Shown here piece after piece: positions 38,861 through 47,901 of a DNA stretch of 64,000 bases. A program made the translations under genes and the position numbers. Position 1 is the first letter of the stretch. Every line of letters begins with the position of its first letter. Source of the DNA: Cupriavidus laharis (GTDB lineage: Bacteria > Pseudomonadota > Gammaproteobacteria > Burkholderiales > Burkholderiaceae); assembly GCF_914271435.1 (NCBI RefSeq), contig NZ_CAJZAI010000011.1, positions 1 through 64,000 on the forward strand, given 5' to 3'. The notes under the pieces were generated by a model that saw nothing but the letters and a program-made list of their open reading frames with translations, was not told the origin of the DNA and searched no databases.

Positions 38861-39535
38861 TCAGCGCTGGCCGTGCCTGAGCTCGCTCTGCCTGCAAATC
38901 GCGATCCGATGCCGGGTCACGTCAAGGATGCCGTCGGCCTGGAGGCGCCGCAGGGTGCGATACAAGGCTTCGTGGGTGAGCCCCAGTTCCGCGGCCCATG
39001 CCTTGCGCGACTTGTTTAGCGTGATGACGCCGACTGTGCCCTCCGATTCGAGATAGTGAATGATGCGTTCCGCGGCAGTGTGAAGACTCAAGCGTTCACA
39101 TTGGGCACGGAGTTTTCGCACTTCGTGGGCAAGCAGCATCCTCCACGTCTGGCCAAACGTGCTGTCCTCCTCCAATGCATTCCGGAATGCCCGAGCAGAA
39201 AAGCGCAGCGCCGCACCGGCCTCGGTGACCACGGCGTCACAGTGGTAGGCCTTGGTGTCTAGGCTCGCTTCGGCGACGAAGCCCCCGCGGGAGCGCTGCA
39301 GAATGATTTCCGCGCCATTGGGTGCGCGGCGCACAAGTCGCACCTCGCCGGCCATCACGAAATGGATGCCGACGGGACGATCGCCCAGCCGGAACAGGGT
39401 TTCCCCCGGCTGGAGTTCCAGCCGCTCCGCGGCTTCCCCCAGTGCTGACGGAACGCTCGCCAACGCCGGATAAGCCCTGACCAACGTTTGCCAGTTCATC
39501 AATGCCGCTGCCCGAGTCGATATGATTCCATTCAT
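38861..39535 (-). CDS. Crp/Fnr-family transcriptional regulator
   Basis: 224 residues; the ATG at 39499 (MNWQTLVRAYP) is an alternative start. Cyclic-nucleotide-binding-like beta barrel (LQPGETLFRLGDRPVGIHFV) and a winged helix (KAWAAELGLTHEALYRTLRRLQADG). The N-terminal iron-sulphur cysteines of true FNR are absent and the binding pocket lacks the canonical cAMP motif, so the signal is unknown. It could control the stress block to its left. Confidence 0.88.
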   Translation of the reverse strand: MNGIISTRAAALMNWQTLVRAYPALASVPSALGEAAERLELQPGETLFRLGDRPVGIHFVMAGEVRLVRRAPNGAEIILQRSRGGFVAEASLDTKAYHCDAVVTEAGAALRFSARAFRNALEEDSTFGQTWRMLLAHEVRKLRAQCERLSLHTAAERIIHYLESEGTVGVITLNKSRKAWAAELGLTHEALYRTLRRLQADGILDVTRHRIAICRQSELRHGQR

Positions 39536-39596
39536 ATTCCGTTGGCTCGGAAACGCCTAGCATGAAGCTTTCCAGATCTGAGCCACGGAGGCGCCC

Positions 39597-39995
39597 TTGC
39601 GAGCAACTTTCCTTATCTCGTCTGCCATGCTGTCAGGCCTGCTAACGTTGACCGCGTGCCCGGTGGCAATGGCGGCAGCCCCATCCCGTCAAGCCGACGT
39701 GGTGGCGCGAGGAGCGGAGGTCATGCCCTTCGATCTGAAGGCGACAACCCACGTGTTTACCAAGACTAGGGATGGCGGCGTCCAGCAGGTGATTGCCAGG
39801 GTTCCGGGGGACGCGGAGCAGATCCGGTTGATTCGCGAGCACCTCAGCGAAATCACGGGGCAGTTTCGTCGCGGCAATTTCTCAGGGCCGAGCGCGATCC
39901 ACGGTCCGGCCATGCCCGGGCTGGCAGAACTTAGGGACGCCAAGCCGGGCGCGATCGCGGTTACCGGACCATGTGTCATCAACTTTGCGTCCTGA
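39597..39995 (+). pseudogene. Exported protein, 3' truncated at the island edge
   Basis: 132 residues from a TTG with GGAGG upstream. Signal peptide then RGAEVMPFDLKATTHVFTKT, GDAEQIRLIREHLSEITGQF and FSGPSAIHGPAMPGLAEL, which match a periplasmic protein of Burkholderiales sometimes mis-labelled aspartate carbamoyltransferase. The match ends at GAIAVT (about 39963); the usual 40-60 C-terminal residues are replaced by CVINFAS from mobile-type sequence. Probably cut by insertion or deletion. Confidence 0.6.
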
Positions 39996-40014
39996 ATGTC
40001 ATCAGTTTTGTGTC
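39974..40014 (+). repeat. Pair of 18-bp direct repeats, IS21-like element end
   Basis: TGTCATCAACTTTGCGTC (39974-39991) and TGTCATCAGTTTTGTGTC (39997-40014), 15 of 18 bases alike. Closely spaced repeats of this kind are found at the ends of IS21-family elements. No istA or istB follows, so only the end is left. Confidence 0.5.
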
Positions 40015-40071
40015 AACAGCCGACGCTCCCGTTCGAGCTTAAACGCCCTGAAACCGCCCTTCTGCCTCATT

Positions 40072-40097
40072 TTTGACATAGCGCCAGCTATGTCAAA
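40072..40097. promoter_or_regulatory. Perfect 10-bp inverted repeat
   Basis: TTTGACATAG-CGCCAG-CTATGTCAAA. May be an operator or a mobile-element end. It is followed within 50 bases by a good ribosome site and a seven-codon frame (ATG at about 40134) that may not be translated. Confidence 0.5.
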
Positions 40098-40208
40098 TTG
40101 CATAGCGCTGCAACGATACGGAGGAAGCAAAAAATGAGGGCCCTAGCGGGGGGTTAGCGGCGCGTGGCCGGCCGCACATGCCATTCGCCCCTGGGCGAGC
40201 CCGGCGCC

Positions 40209-40457
40209 TCAACCAACATTAGGATCGTCTGAAGAGTGCCCGCGACGCGGTGTAGCAGCGATCTTGCGCTCGGGCTTAGCGAGCGGGACAGCTTCCACGA
40301 TGACCGTCGTCGTCGGACGCGCGCTCGGCTGGATGGTCGGATCGCCGGCCGGCGTCAAACCTGCCGCACGCGTCCTGCCCACCGCCTGCTCGATCGCACG
40401 TCCGACCACGTCTTGAAAGCGTTGGCTCATGATGTAGTAAGTCAGTTTCGAAGCCAT
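40209..40457 (-). CDS. Hypothetical protein
   Basis: 82 residues from the ATG at 40457 (MASKLTYYIMSQRFQDVVG), with GGAGG four bases upstream, slightly close. The N-terminal half is helical, the C-terminal half is P/R/T-rich and disordered. No family recognised; weak candidate. Confidence 0.4.
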   Translation of the reverse strand: MASKLTYYIMSQRFQDVVGRAIEQAVGRTRAAGLTPAGDPTIQPSARPTTTVIVEAVPLAKPERKIAATPRRGHSSDDPNVG

Positions 40458-40628
40458 GGCGCCTCCGCCTCTGTGGTTTGTGAGTTCATCATAGCCGGCC
40501 GCGGCTAATCTCGCATCCAGGTGAGCCTGTCCAACGCGTGAGGCCCGTCTGGACCGCGGTTTCATTGCCCGCTTCGCACGGATCCTGCAATCCGCAACAG
40601 CTCGTGCCAGGCGTCACCGCGCGTCGCC

Positions 40629-40744
40629 GGTTGTCTGCTACCGCAACGCCGCGGGACCATGCTGGGGACGGGACCGGCGAGATGCCCGACTGGCTGCCCC
40701 GGCGGTCAATGCAGGGTAGTGCGGAGTTTTTTTGGGTCGGATAA
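40629..40744 (+). pseudogene. Decayed copy of the H-NS-like C-terminal domain
   Basis: Clearly homologous to 7268-7385: both read GTCTGCTACCGCAACGCCGC, later GATGCCCGACTGGCTG, and end GGGTCGGATAA. Several insertions and deletions break the frame. Only the DNA-binding part remains. Confidence 0.8.
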
Positions 40745-41154
40745 TGGACTCAAGGTTTTCCTCCCTCAATAGCGGACCGGTCTGGGGCGGTACACTTGTG
40801 ATAGCGGATTCCCACGTTTGTGACCTCCGCCTGGCAATCCGGTAAAAACGCCGCCCTCGAAGCCACGCGCTACGGTCGTGTTTCTTCCCCCACAGCCCAC
40901 CCCTAAGGGAGAGGGAAGCAGGTAGTCAGCCTCGTTGCGCCTTTCCAGCGTGACGATGGGCTGGCACAGCTCAAAGTTGGCCGCCAGATTCGCCGGAAGG
41001 TCGCCACCGGTTCATCGCGGACTGAGAGCCGCTGTGCCATTCGCCGTTCCTTAAACTCTTCAAATCGGACTCCCCGATGATCGTGCACCGCCACAACGGG
41101 TGCGCCGCGCTCGGCTGCATCGCTTGGCCGTTGGCAGCGCGGCGGCACTATCGG
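40745..41154. other. No convincing gene
   Basis: About 410 bases left of the CD-NTase gene. A minus frame (40903-41148) contains VHDHRGVRFEEFKERRMAQ, which looks protein-like but is broken after VRDEPVA; possibly another degraded gene. Confidence 0.4.
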
Positions 41155-42456
41155 CTACATCGTCCCGATGGGCACTTTGATTCGATCGCGAGCGACACAC
41201 ACCTCGTCTTTGACGATGTAGCATTCCACATAGTGGTCGCCGGCGAACGAAGTGCGCTCCTGGCGTTCTTCTGAACCCTGATCTTCCAGCAACTGGCCGC
41301 GAATGTCCTGGCGGTAGCCTGCGAGCGGCTTGTTTCTAACCTTCCAGAAGACGCTATAGGGCTTGGGCACGTTGTGTTCGGTAATCTGGAACTTGAGCTG
41401 CCAGCCCCACCGGAGATGCTCGAAAATCCGGGAGAGCCGCAGAATGGTGCCGGTGGTGGACACCTCGCAGTCGATGGCAAGCCGATATCGGATATCCAGC
41501 GGATACTGGTTCTCGATGAACTCTTCCGTGCTCCTCGCGCCGCCAAAGCTCTCTGTCGCCACCTGAGCCGTGGCCTTGACCATCTGGACCGCGGGCGGGA
41601 AACAACCGCCGAAAATATCGCGCCAGAGTTCCACACGTTTTTTCAGATCTCCTTCGGCAAGGGCGTCCGTCGCCTTCTTGGCAGCCTTCTTTGCCTTTGG
41701 AAGAAAGGAGCCGTCGTTTGGAACTCGGGCGCGGCTACCTGGCGCCAGCCAATACTGTTGGTTCGGTGAAAGCGCGGTAAGGTACAGGAAGAACTCTGCG
41801 ACCAAGCCGGGGTAATTGTCGTAGGTCGCCGTATGGAACTTCGGGTGCTCCACGAAGAAGTTATAGCAAAGCGTGTCGACCAGCCAACCGCTCATCCCAA
41901 CACCGCGATGGTTCTTCCAAGCACGAACCATCTTGCAGAGATGGCCGAGATTTCGGTTCGCCTTGGTATTGAGGGCCTTCATGGCGTCGATCTCTTCCCG
42001 GGGATAGGTCGGGCGCCACGATCCGCCATCGTGAGTGTTCGGGTGTAGATAGCACTTCTTAACAGGATCAAAATAGGCAGGAAGTACTTCCACGTGAAAC
42101 CTCTTGAACTTCACGCATACCACCTGCCCATCCCCAGAGATATCCGTGTTGGGGTAGCGCTCGAGCAGCGCATTTTTTACTGCCTGGAGCAGGGCGCTCT
42201 GCCCATTGTATTCATAGGCAGAGTATTTCTTAAAAATCGCCTCCGGGATCTCGAACAGCATATCGAGATCGCTAATGCCATTGATCGCGGTATGTCGGCC
42301 ATACGAACCAACACGCAGCCGGTTCTTGTCGGCCGAATCAATGCCCCAAAAGGTCCTGTTCAAACGTTTCGTGATTTCGTCGTAACTCGTCCCAATGTCC
42401 TCGTAATTCTTGACGGCGATGTTTTCTCTGAATTCACGAAAATATTTTGCGCTCAT
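41155..42456 (-). CDS. CD-NTase (cGAS/DncV-like nucleotidyltransferase) with AGS-C-like domain, CBASS type
   Basis: 433 residues. The catalytic signature is GS(50-51)YGRHTAINGISD63LD65M, with a third acidic position in RFHVE123VLP, a glutamate where most CD-NTases have aspartate. A helical NTase core follows (WKNHRGVGMSGWLVDTLCYNFF). The last 120 residues (WKVRNKPLAGYRQDIRGQL, ERTSFAGDHYVECYIV) resemble the AGS-C domain found behind some bacterial CD-NTases. It should make a cyclic or linear oligonucleotide signal on phage infection. Its start overlaps the stop of the membrane gene at 42453 by four bases, so the two are one operon. GC content is visibly lower than the flanks. Confidence 0.85.
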   Translation of the reverse strand: MSAKYFREFRENIAVKNYEDIGTSYDEITKRLNRTFWGIDSADKNRLRVGSYGRHTAINGISDLDMLFEIPEAIFKKYSAYEYNGQSALLQAVKNALLERYPNTDISGDGQVVCVKFKRFHVEVLPAYFDPVKKCYLHPNTHDGGSWRPTYPREEIDAMKALNTKANRNLGHLCKMVRAWKNHRGVGMSGWLVDTLCYNFFVEHPKFHTATYDNYPGLVAEFFLYLTALSPNQQYWLAPGSRARVPNDGSFLPKAKKAAKKATDALAEGDLKKRVELWRDIFGGCFPPAVQMVKATAQVATESFGGARSTEEFIENQYPLDIRYRLAIDCEVSTTGTILRLSRIFEHLRWGWQLKFQITEHNVPKPYSVFWKVRNKPLAGYRQDIRGQLLEDQGSEERQERTSFAGDHYVECYIVKDEVCVARDRIKVPIGTM

Positions 42457-43073
42457 TTCTGTAGTTGATTAAGGCAAGCAACTGCGGCTTTGAAAGAATA
42501 GGGCGCTAAATGCCAGGCGCCGACGCCAAGAACGATCAACACAACGAGAAAAAACGACAGGGGAACCTTGTCCCGGAGGAATCGGAACTTCTTTTGCTCA
42601 TCAATCCAGTCGATTTGGCATTGCCAAAACAGATAATAATGGGCCAACCAGTTGGAGCCGAAGATCTGCTTCGTAATTCCGGTTTTCAGTGCATCGCCCT
42701 GGATGATTTTCCAGTCTGCCTCGATGGACGTGAGATCGTCGGTATCATTTTTGCCCTTGCAATCGTAATACAGCGCTCGTAACCGATGCGTCAGTTCCGT
42801 CAGGGCCACACCACACTGATTATATTTCTCCTTCTCATGATTATAGCCGGACGCGTACATCGTCGATACGCCAAGGCATAACATCAGAGCTGAAATGTAG
42901 TTATTGTTCAACTCGGTTACGAACAATGCATAAAGGCTGATCGCAAAAGAGATAAGGCTGATCCATCCTGGAAACTTCTCAACGACGTGGTAAGTTGCGA
43001 AGTGCTTTTGGGCGCCGAAGTAGACGTTATACCCCGTCTCGGCAATGGCAAGCATCAAATCGTTCTTCTTCAT
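42453..43073 (-). CDS. SLATT-domain membrane effector
   Basis: 206 residues. The N-terminal GYNVYFGAQKHFATYHVVEK is the typical SLATT lead-in. Two membrane helices follow at about 37-53 and 58-76, then a cytoplasmic helical part (LTELTHRLRALYYDCKGK) and a third hydrophobic helix near 171-190 (FFLVVLIVLGVGAWHLA). SLATT proteins are proposed pore-forming effectors that kill or arrest infected cells when a CD-NTase signal is made. It is the first gene of the operon with the CD-NTase. No Cap2/Cap3 or HORMA/TRIP13 genes are seen, so this would be a minimal two-gene CBASS-like system. Confidence 0.8.
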   Translation of the reverse strand: MKKNDLMLAIAETGYNVYFGAQKHFATYHVVEKFPGWISLISFAISLYALFVTELNNNYISALMLCLGVSTMYASGYNHEKEKYNQCGVALTELTHRLRALYYDCKGKNDTDDLTSIEADWKIIQGDALKTGITKQIFGSNWLAHYYLFWQCQIDWIDEQKKFRFLRDKVPLSFFLVVLIVLGVGAWHLAPYSFKAAVACLNQLQK

Positions 43074-43428
43074 TATTTAGCTGGATAGGCAAGGCCCTAG
43101 GGAGATGCCGCCAAGGCATAATTGGGTCGCCGTTTAGGAAAACAAGGGAAAATTCCGCATATTGGGCCGGTCGATCTAGCCAGAACCATCTTATACAGGA
43201 AAAAGGTCCGCCACCGCCAGCAAATGGGACCCCCGAAATGAGGGCATCGTCAGCGCCATTGCGGTGGCATGCTGTATGGATGTACAGTCTCGGAGGCTCG
43301 TCTGGCTCGTGCGCGGGATGAGCTGGCGCCAGCTGTTTCTGACAGCCGTGCGTCGAAGGGACATCGCGATGGTCATTACCGCTCTCAACGCGGCCATCAC
43401 ACTCTTACTGCCGCAGAACAAGTAGCTC
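43074..43428. promoter_or_regulatory. Divergent promoter region of the defence genes
   Basis: 355 bases between the SLATT/CD-NTase operon (left) and the giant protein gene (right). Overlapping small frames look like shadows. Shared regulation of the two sides is possible; no operator was identified. Confidence 0.4.
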
Positions 43429-46400
43429 ATGCCAGCGTTGCGAAAGAATGCACAACTTAAAACGAACAAGCCAAAAGCTCGGAAGCCGGTGGCTGGCAAA
43501 GTTAAGGCCATTGCCTCGGCAGCATCCACCGGTAACCTAGGCGGGACGTTCGAAACGCGGGCTCAGGCCGTCCGTATGTTGCATCTCTGCCTTGGCACAA
43601 GCGCGCCAGGCATATTGCCGGGCTGGAGGCTCGTAGAACTGCACTTTCAGGCCCGGGTGCTTGGCTTCCACACTGATGACCTAGTCTGCATTATAGAAAA
43701 CGCCACCGGCCTGCGCCGCAAGGTTCTCCATCAAATGAAGATGGGGATGACCGCACGATTCTCTGACAAGGCGTTCAAGGAAGCTGTAGGCAATGCATGG
43801 CTCGACTTTACCTCCGAGCACTTCAATAAGGACGAAGATCGGATTCTATTGGTGTACGACGCGGCGCGTCGCCGCGAGATGTCAGGCGCCGCGGCGGTTG
43901 CGGCTACTGCTGCCACATCGCTGAAGCCAGAGGACTGGATAGCGAAACTGACGACGCCGGGAGCTAGCAACGCGTTGAAGCGAAATGCTTTGGATGCCGT
44001 TCGGAAGGTGGTAGCAGAGTATGCGGACGCCGAAGTGGGGGACGACAAGCTTTTCGAGTTCGCCAGGCACCTTCATTTCTTGGAACAAGACCTCGAGTTC
44101 GAGGACAGCGGTTTGGTAAGCATGTGCGTCGAGCTTATCGAGGCCAACTTCACCGTGGTCGGATACAAATCCGAAGCCAGGCAAGTGTGGGCGTCGCTGG
44201 TGTCGGCGTGCATGACTCTTAATGGAATATCTGGCGCGGTCTCTCACAAGAATCTCTCCGAGGTCATAGATCACGGCCTATTGTTGGCATTCGAGCAGAT
44301 CAAAGACTTCAAGCAATCCGCCGTTCCGCTCGTACAGGGACTTCGCCAAGGTCGGGCACGCGCTTTCCTGTCGTCGGGGGGCGTGTCTCATTCTCGCCCA
44401 TCGATCGAACCCTTCGCTTCAATGCAGGACGCGGTTCCCGCAGCGCGTGACTCTTCTCTGAATCCGTTCCTTAGCCGGCAACTTGACGGCGTCAATGACC
44501 GCATAAAGGCGGGGCGCTACCAAGATGCGCTGGACGACCTCAAAACGCTGGGCGCCGACTTGAAGCAATTCGATCAGCACCAGAAGGCGCGCTGGTTCCT
44601 AATGCGCGGTGCGTGTCGTGCGCATCGTCATGACTATAAGCAGGCGGCCATTGACTTCCTGCATGCGGCTGAACTCTGTGACGACGACGAAAAACTAGCT
44701 GCGGCGAGGGTGCGTGGGCACCTGCTGAACGATGATATCGACCTCGCATTCGGCGCCGCCGAGGAAGCATCGGAGCGTTTCCCACAGTCGCTCTCGGTGT
44801 GGAGCGTACTGATGAACGCAAGAGTGGTGCGCGGAGCCACGCTCAGTGAAGCGGATATTCCCACGGAGTTCCAGAATGAAGCGGACGCGTGGCATGTGGT
44901 TGCCTGGGCGGCGAATCATGCTGGGAATCGGGCCGCCGCCCTTGAAGCAGGCTTGCGGGCGCTCGCGCTGCCCGGTGCAAATCAGTTCACGCGTGACGCT
45001 GTCCTAAGTTACGCCCTCGAGTTCGCCACGGAGAACACGCTGGAGGCGATCTTTGGGATATTGTCTGAGAAAGCCAGGGACGGCCTCCGCATGGCCGTGG
45101 AAGCATTCGAGCCGCGCATCGAGAGACTATGGACTGTGCAATCGCCAGCGGCACTGGCCATTACCATCGCGAATCTTGGCACAGCGTACCTCCTCCTCCA
45201 ACAGCCAGAACGTACTCTGGAGCTCTTCGCGGAAGCACGGCAGCGCCTACACGACGACCCTCGCTGGCTTCGAATGGTGCTCGAAGCGCACCGAGCGCTC
45301 GATCAGTTTGAAGAAGCGTTGCAGTTGGGGCGGAGCGCTCTGGACAAGATGTCGGCGGAAGCTCTGGTCGTGTTTTCCCAAATAGCAGTGCTCGCGGAGA
45401 ACATGGGCGATGTGAGTGCTGCTGCGGACGCGGCGAAGCGGTTGACCGAGGATCGAGATGCAGCAGTAGAGAGCATCAAGGCATTGCGTTGGGAGCTACT
45501 TACCCGGTCCGAAGCGGGACTTGCCACGGTCACCAGCGAAGTGTCGAGCATCGATGCGGCTACGGAGAACTCGGTTCCGCTGCTTGTCGAAGCTGTTCAG
45601 ATTCTGTCACGGACGCAGCCAAATCTGGCGCAGCCCCATTTGAATAGGCTCGAAACGCTTATCACCAATGAATCTAGTCCGGAGCATCGCTATTTGTTAG
45701 CGATGGCGTACTACCATGCAAGGAAGTTCTATGAGGCGTCAACGATCTTTTCGTCCCTCATCGGATCCTGTGAGCATAGCGAGATACACAATCGCCTGTT
45801 GAAATGTTACGTGCGTTTAGGAGCCACGAGCAAGGCGAAGGCACTCCTTGATACCATGTCCGACAGTTGGGCAAACGATAACGAAGCCCGATATCTGGCA
45901 ATTGAGCTGGCACAGATGGTGGGCGATGTGTCGCTTCTCCAGGTTGTCGCACTCGTGCAGCTCGACCGCGAGCCGACGCGCGCGGCCAGCTGGATCCTGC
46001 GCCTCATAACCGCGAGACGCGAAGGAGATGCGGTGTTGGATAGCGTTCTCGCTGCCATCCCATTGGAGTTGGAGGGCAGTACGCGAGAGCAGACGCAAAT
46101 CGCAACATTTGAATTGATGCATGGACGGGAGGACCAGGGCCTACGTCGCTTGTATCTGATGAGGCGGCAGCATATGGTTGACGTCGAAGCGGCCGCTGCG
46201 CACGTGTCTGCGCACATGATGGCCCAGCGCCGGTTACCGTTGCTCGATGCTCGGCCTGAGCACATCGGTCCGGGTACTACGTTTTCCGCGATAGATGACG
46301 GCGGCAACGAGTTCGTGCGTACCATCGATCCGAAGGGCATGCCGCTTCACGAAACCGAGAATTTTCGCTTACCAGATTCGAAGGAGATTGAGCGATTCCT

Positions 46401-47901
46401 GGGCGCCCGAGTGGGCGACGAGATTGGAATCGAGAATACGGCTTCCGGTGATCGTCGTCTGCGCATTGTTGCGATCGAATCGGCATTTCGAACGCTGCTG
46501 AACCGCTCACATGAGGCGCTTCGGGAATCTATCTCCCAATGTTCGTCATTGACCATCATCGATCTTCCGGAAGACGAGCAAGGTAACCTCGATTTCGCTC
46601 AAATCCATGCTCGGGTCGCTAGAAGAGCCGAGCGCGGTCGCGTGATCCTTGAGCTTTACCGACGCAACCCCCTTACCCTTGGTGGCGTCTGCCGGCTTAT
46701 GGGTAGCAGCGTTGTGGATATCGTAGAGGAATGGCCCGGACAACTGGTTCGATTGCAGGTTGGAGAGGGTCAAAGAACGGACCGTGATAAGGCTGTCGCG
46801 CTACTCAGTCGTTCCGGCGCACGCTACGTCGTCGATGCTGCCATGCTCGTGGAGTTGTCGATTGTCGATGGCTTGAGTGCGCTGAAAGTTTGCCCGAAGC
46901 TGTATTGTGCAACCAAGACGTTCGACTTGGTTAAGGGTGAATTGGAGGCTCTCCGAACGACGCCATCGACTGGGTCTGCCATCGAATTCGAGGGAGAGCT
47001 TGCCTTCGTTGAGATAAGCGAGGAGATGCGATCCCTAAAGTCCTCTAGGCTAGAGAGCATTTTGGCTTTCATCGAGTCCGAATGCGAGTTGCTGCCGTCG
47101 TACGGCCCAAGTGACTTAGATCCACTCGAGCCGCGTTGGCAAGACATTCTCTCCGATGAGGAAAACGCCGTAATTGCTCTTGCGAGAGAATTGGATGCCA
47201 CGCTTCTGTGCCTAGACTCTCGTCTAAGGCTGATCGGTCGTTCCATCGGGGTGGCGGGGATATGGCCACAAGCGCTTTTGGCACAGGCAGTTTCGAAAGG
47301 TTTGCTACTGCAACGGGACTACTCGCTGGCGACGCTTAAGATGTTCTTGCGTGGTCGGGCGTTTGTATCGGTAGGCCACATCGACTTGTATTTTGGGTTA
47401 CTTCAGGGGCCAGACTTTGCCAACGCGGTTTTCGCCGGCCTGCAGGCTCATCTCGCGACCGATGACGTAGAGTTCAATTCTGCGTTCGAGGTTATCCGAA
47501 ACTTCCTGCTCACTGTTGGGGCATTCGGGCCTTGCCAGTTTGGTGTGTTCCTCGAATTGGTCGAAACGACCGTCGAAGGCCTGGCTAGGCATCCTCAATG
47601 TTCTGCAGAGGCACTGGACCAATTGAGAAGCGTGCTTGGGCAGGTACAACCGGTCCACAGCCGGGAGGATGGGAGGAACATTCGCAGAGCCATAGACGCG
47701 GCAGTCGATCATGCGCGCGGTTCGTTGCGTCCGGTGGACCTGAAGAAGCGAGTTATCTACTGCGGTAACCCGCCGTGGTTACTCATTGGCGCGAGTAGTT
47801 CGGATGCGTCAACGGACCAACTCCAGACAATGGGGGAGGGACATTATTCGCCAGAGAGTGGCCCGACGATGGCCGCCAACGATTCATCCGATCCTTTCTA
47901 G
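43429..47901 (+). CDS. Giant protein: nuclease-like domain, TPR array and PIN-like domain
   Basis: 1490 residues, start uncertain (no good ribosome site before 43429). Residues 38-150 resemble DUF4297/Mrr-like restriction-nuclease domains: GGTFETR (38-44), TDDLVCII (82-89) and HQMKMG with Q102 and K104, a PD-(D/E)xK-like pattern. Residues about 350-900 are helical repeats of TPR type (RWFLMRGACRAHRHDYKQAA; NLGTAYLLLQQPERTLELF). Residues about 1128-1300 look like a PIN ribonuclease: YVVDAAMLVEL, SDEENAVIALARELDA and LLCLDSRLRLIG with conserved acids. No signal peptide or membrane helix. Position beside the CD-NTase operon and this architecture suggest a defence role; substrate and trigger are unknown. 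Confidence 0.6.
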   Translation: MPALRKNAQLKTNKPKARKPVAGKVKAIASAASTGNLGGTFETRAQAVRMLHLCLGTSAPGILPGWRLVELHFQARVLGFHTDDLVCIIENATGLRRKVLHQMKMGMTARFSDKAFKEAVGNAWLDFTSEHFNKDEDRILLVYDAARRREMSGAAAVAATAATSLKPEDWIAKLTTPGASNALKRNALDAVRKVVAEYADAEVGDDKLFEFARHLHFLEQDLEFEDSGLVSMCVELIEANFTVVGYKSEARQVWASLVSACMTLNGISGAVSHKNLSEVIDHGLLLAFEQIKDFKQSAVPLVQGLRQGRARAFLSSGGVSHSRPSIEPFASMQDAVPAARDSSLNPFLSRQLDGVNDRIKAGRYQDALDDLKTLGADLKQFDQHQKARWFLMRGACRAHRHDYKQAAIDFLHAAELCDDDEKLAAARVRGHLLNDDIDLAFGAAEEASERFPQSLSVWSVLMNARVVRGATLSEADIPTEFQNEADAWHVVAWAANHAGNRAAALEAGLRALALPGANQFTRDAVLSYALEFATENTLEAIFGILSEKARDGLRMAVEAFEPRIERLWTVQSPAALAITIANLGTAYLLLQQPERTLELFAEARQRLHDDPRWLRMVLEAHRALDQFEEALQLGRSALDKMSAEALVVFSQIAVLAENMGDVSAAADAAKRLTEDRDAAVESIKALRWELLTRSEAGLATVTSEVSSIDAATENSVPLLVEAVQILSRTQPNLAQPHLNRLETLITNESSPEHRYLLAMAYYHARKFYEASTIFSSLIGSCEHSEIHNRLLKCYVRLGATSKAKALLDTMSDSWANDNEARYLAIELAQMVGDVSLLQVVALVQLDREPTRAASWILRLITARREGDAVLDSVLAAIPLELEGSTREQTQIATFELMHGREDQGLRRLYLMRRQHMVDVEAAAAHVSAHMMAQRRLPLLDARPEHIGPGTTFSAIDDGGNEFVRTIDPKGMPLHETENFRLPDSKEIERFLGARVGDEIGIENTASGDRRLRIVAIESAFRTLLNRSHEALRESISQCSSLTIIDLPEDEQGNLDFAQIHARVARRAERGRVILELYRRNPLTLGGVCRLMGSSVVDIVEEWPGQLVRLQVGEGQRTDRDKAVALLSRSGARYVVDAAMLVELSIVDGLSALKVCPKLYCATKTFDLVKGELEALRTTPSTGSAIEFEGELAFVEISEEMRSLKSSRLESILAFIESECELLPSYGPSDLDPLEPRWQDILSDEENAVIALARELDATLLCLDSRLRLIGRSIGVAGIWPQALLAQAVSKGLLLQRDYSLATLKMFLRGRAFVSVGHIDLYFGLLQGPDFANAVFAGLQAHLATDDVEFNSAFEVIRNFLLTVGAFGPCQFGVFLELVETTVEGLARHPQCSAEALDQLRSVLGQVQPVHSREDGRNIRRAIDAAVDHARGSLRPVDLKKRVIYCGNPPWLLIGASSSDASTDQLQTMGEGHYSPESGPTMAANDSSDPF

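Noticed and set aside
40134-40157. Seven-codon frame with a strong ribosome site after the 10-bp inverted repeat
   Set aside because: Could be a leader peptide but no gene follows on that strand; too short to support.
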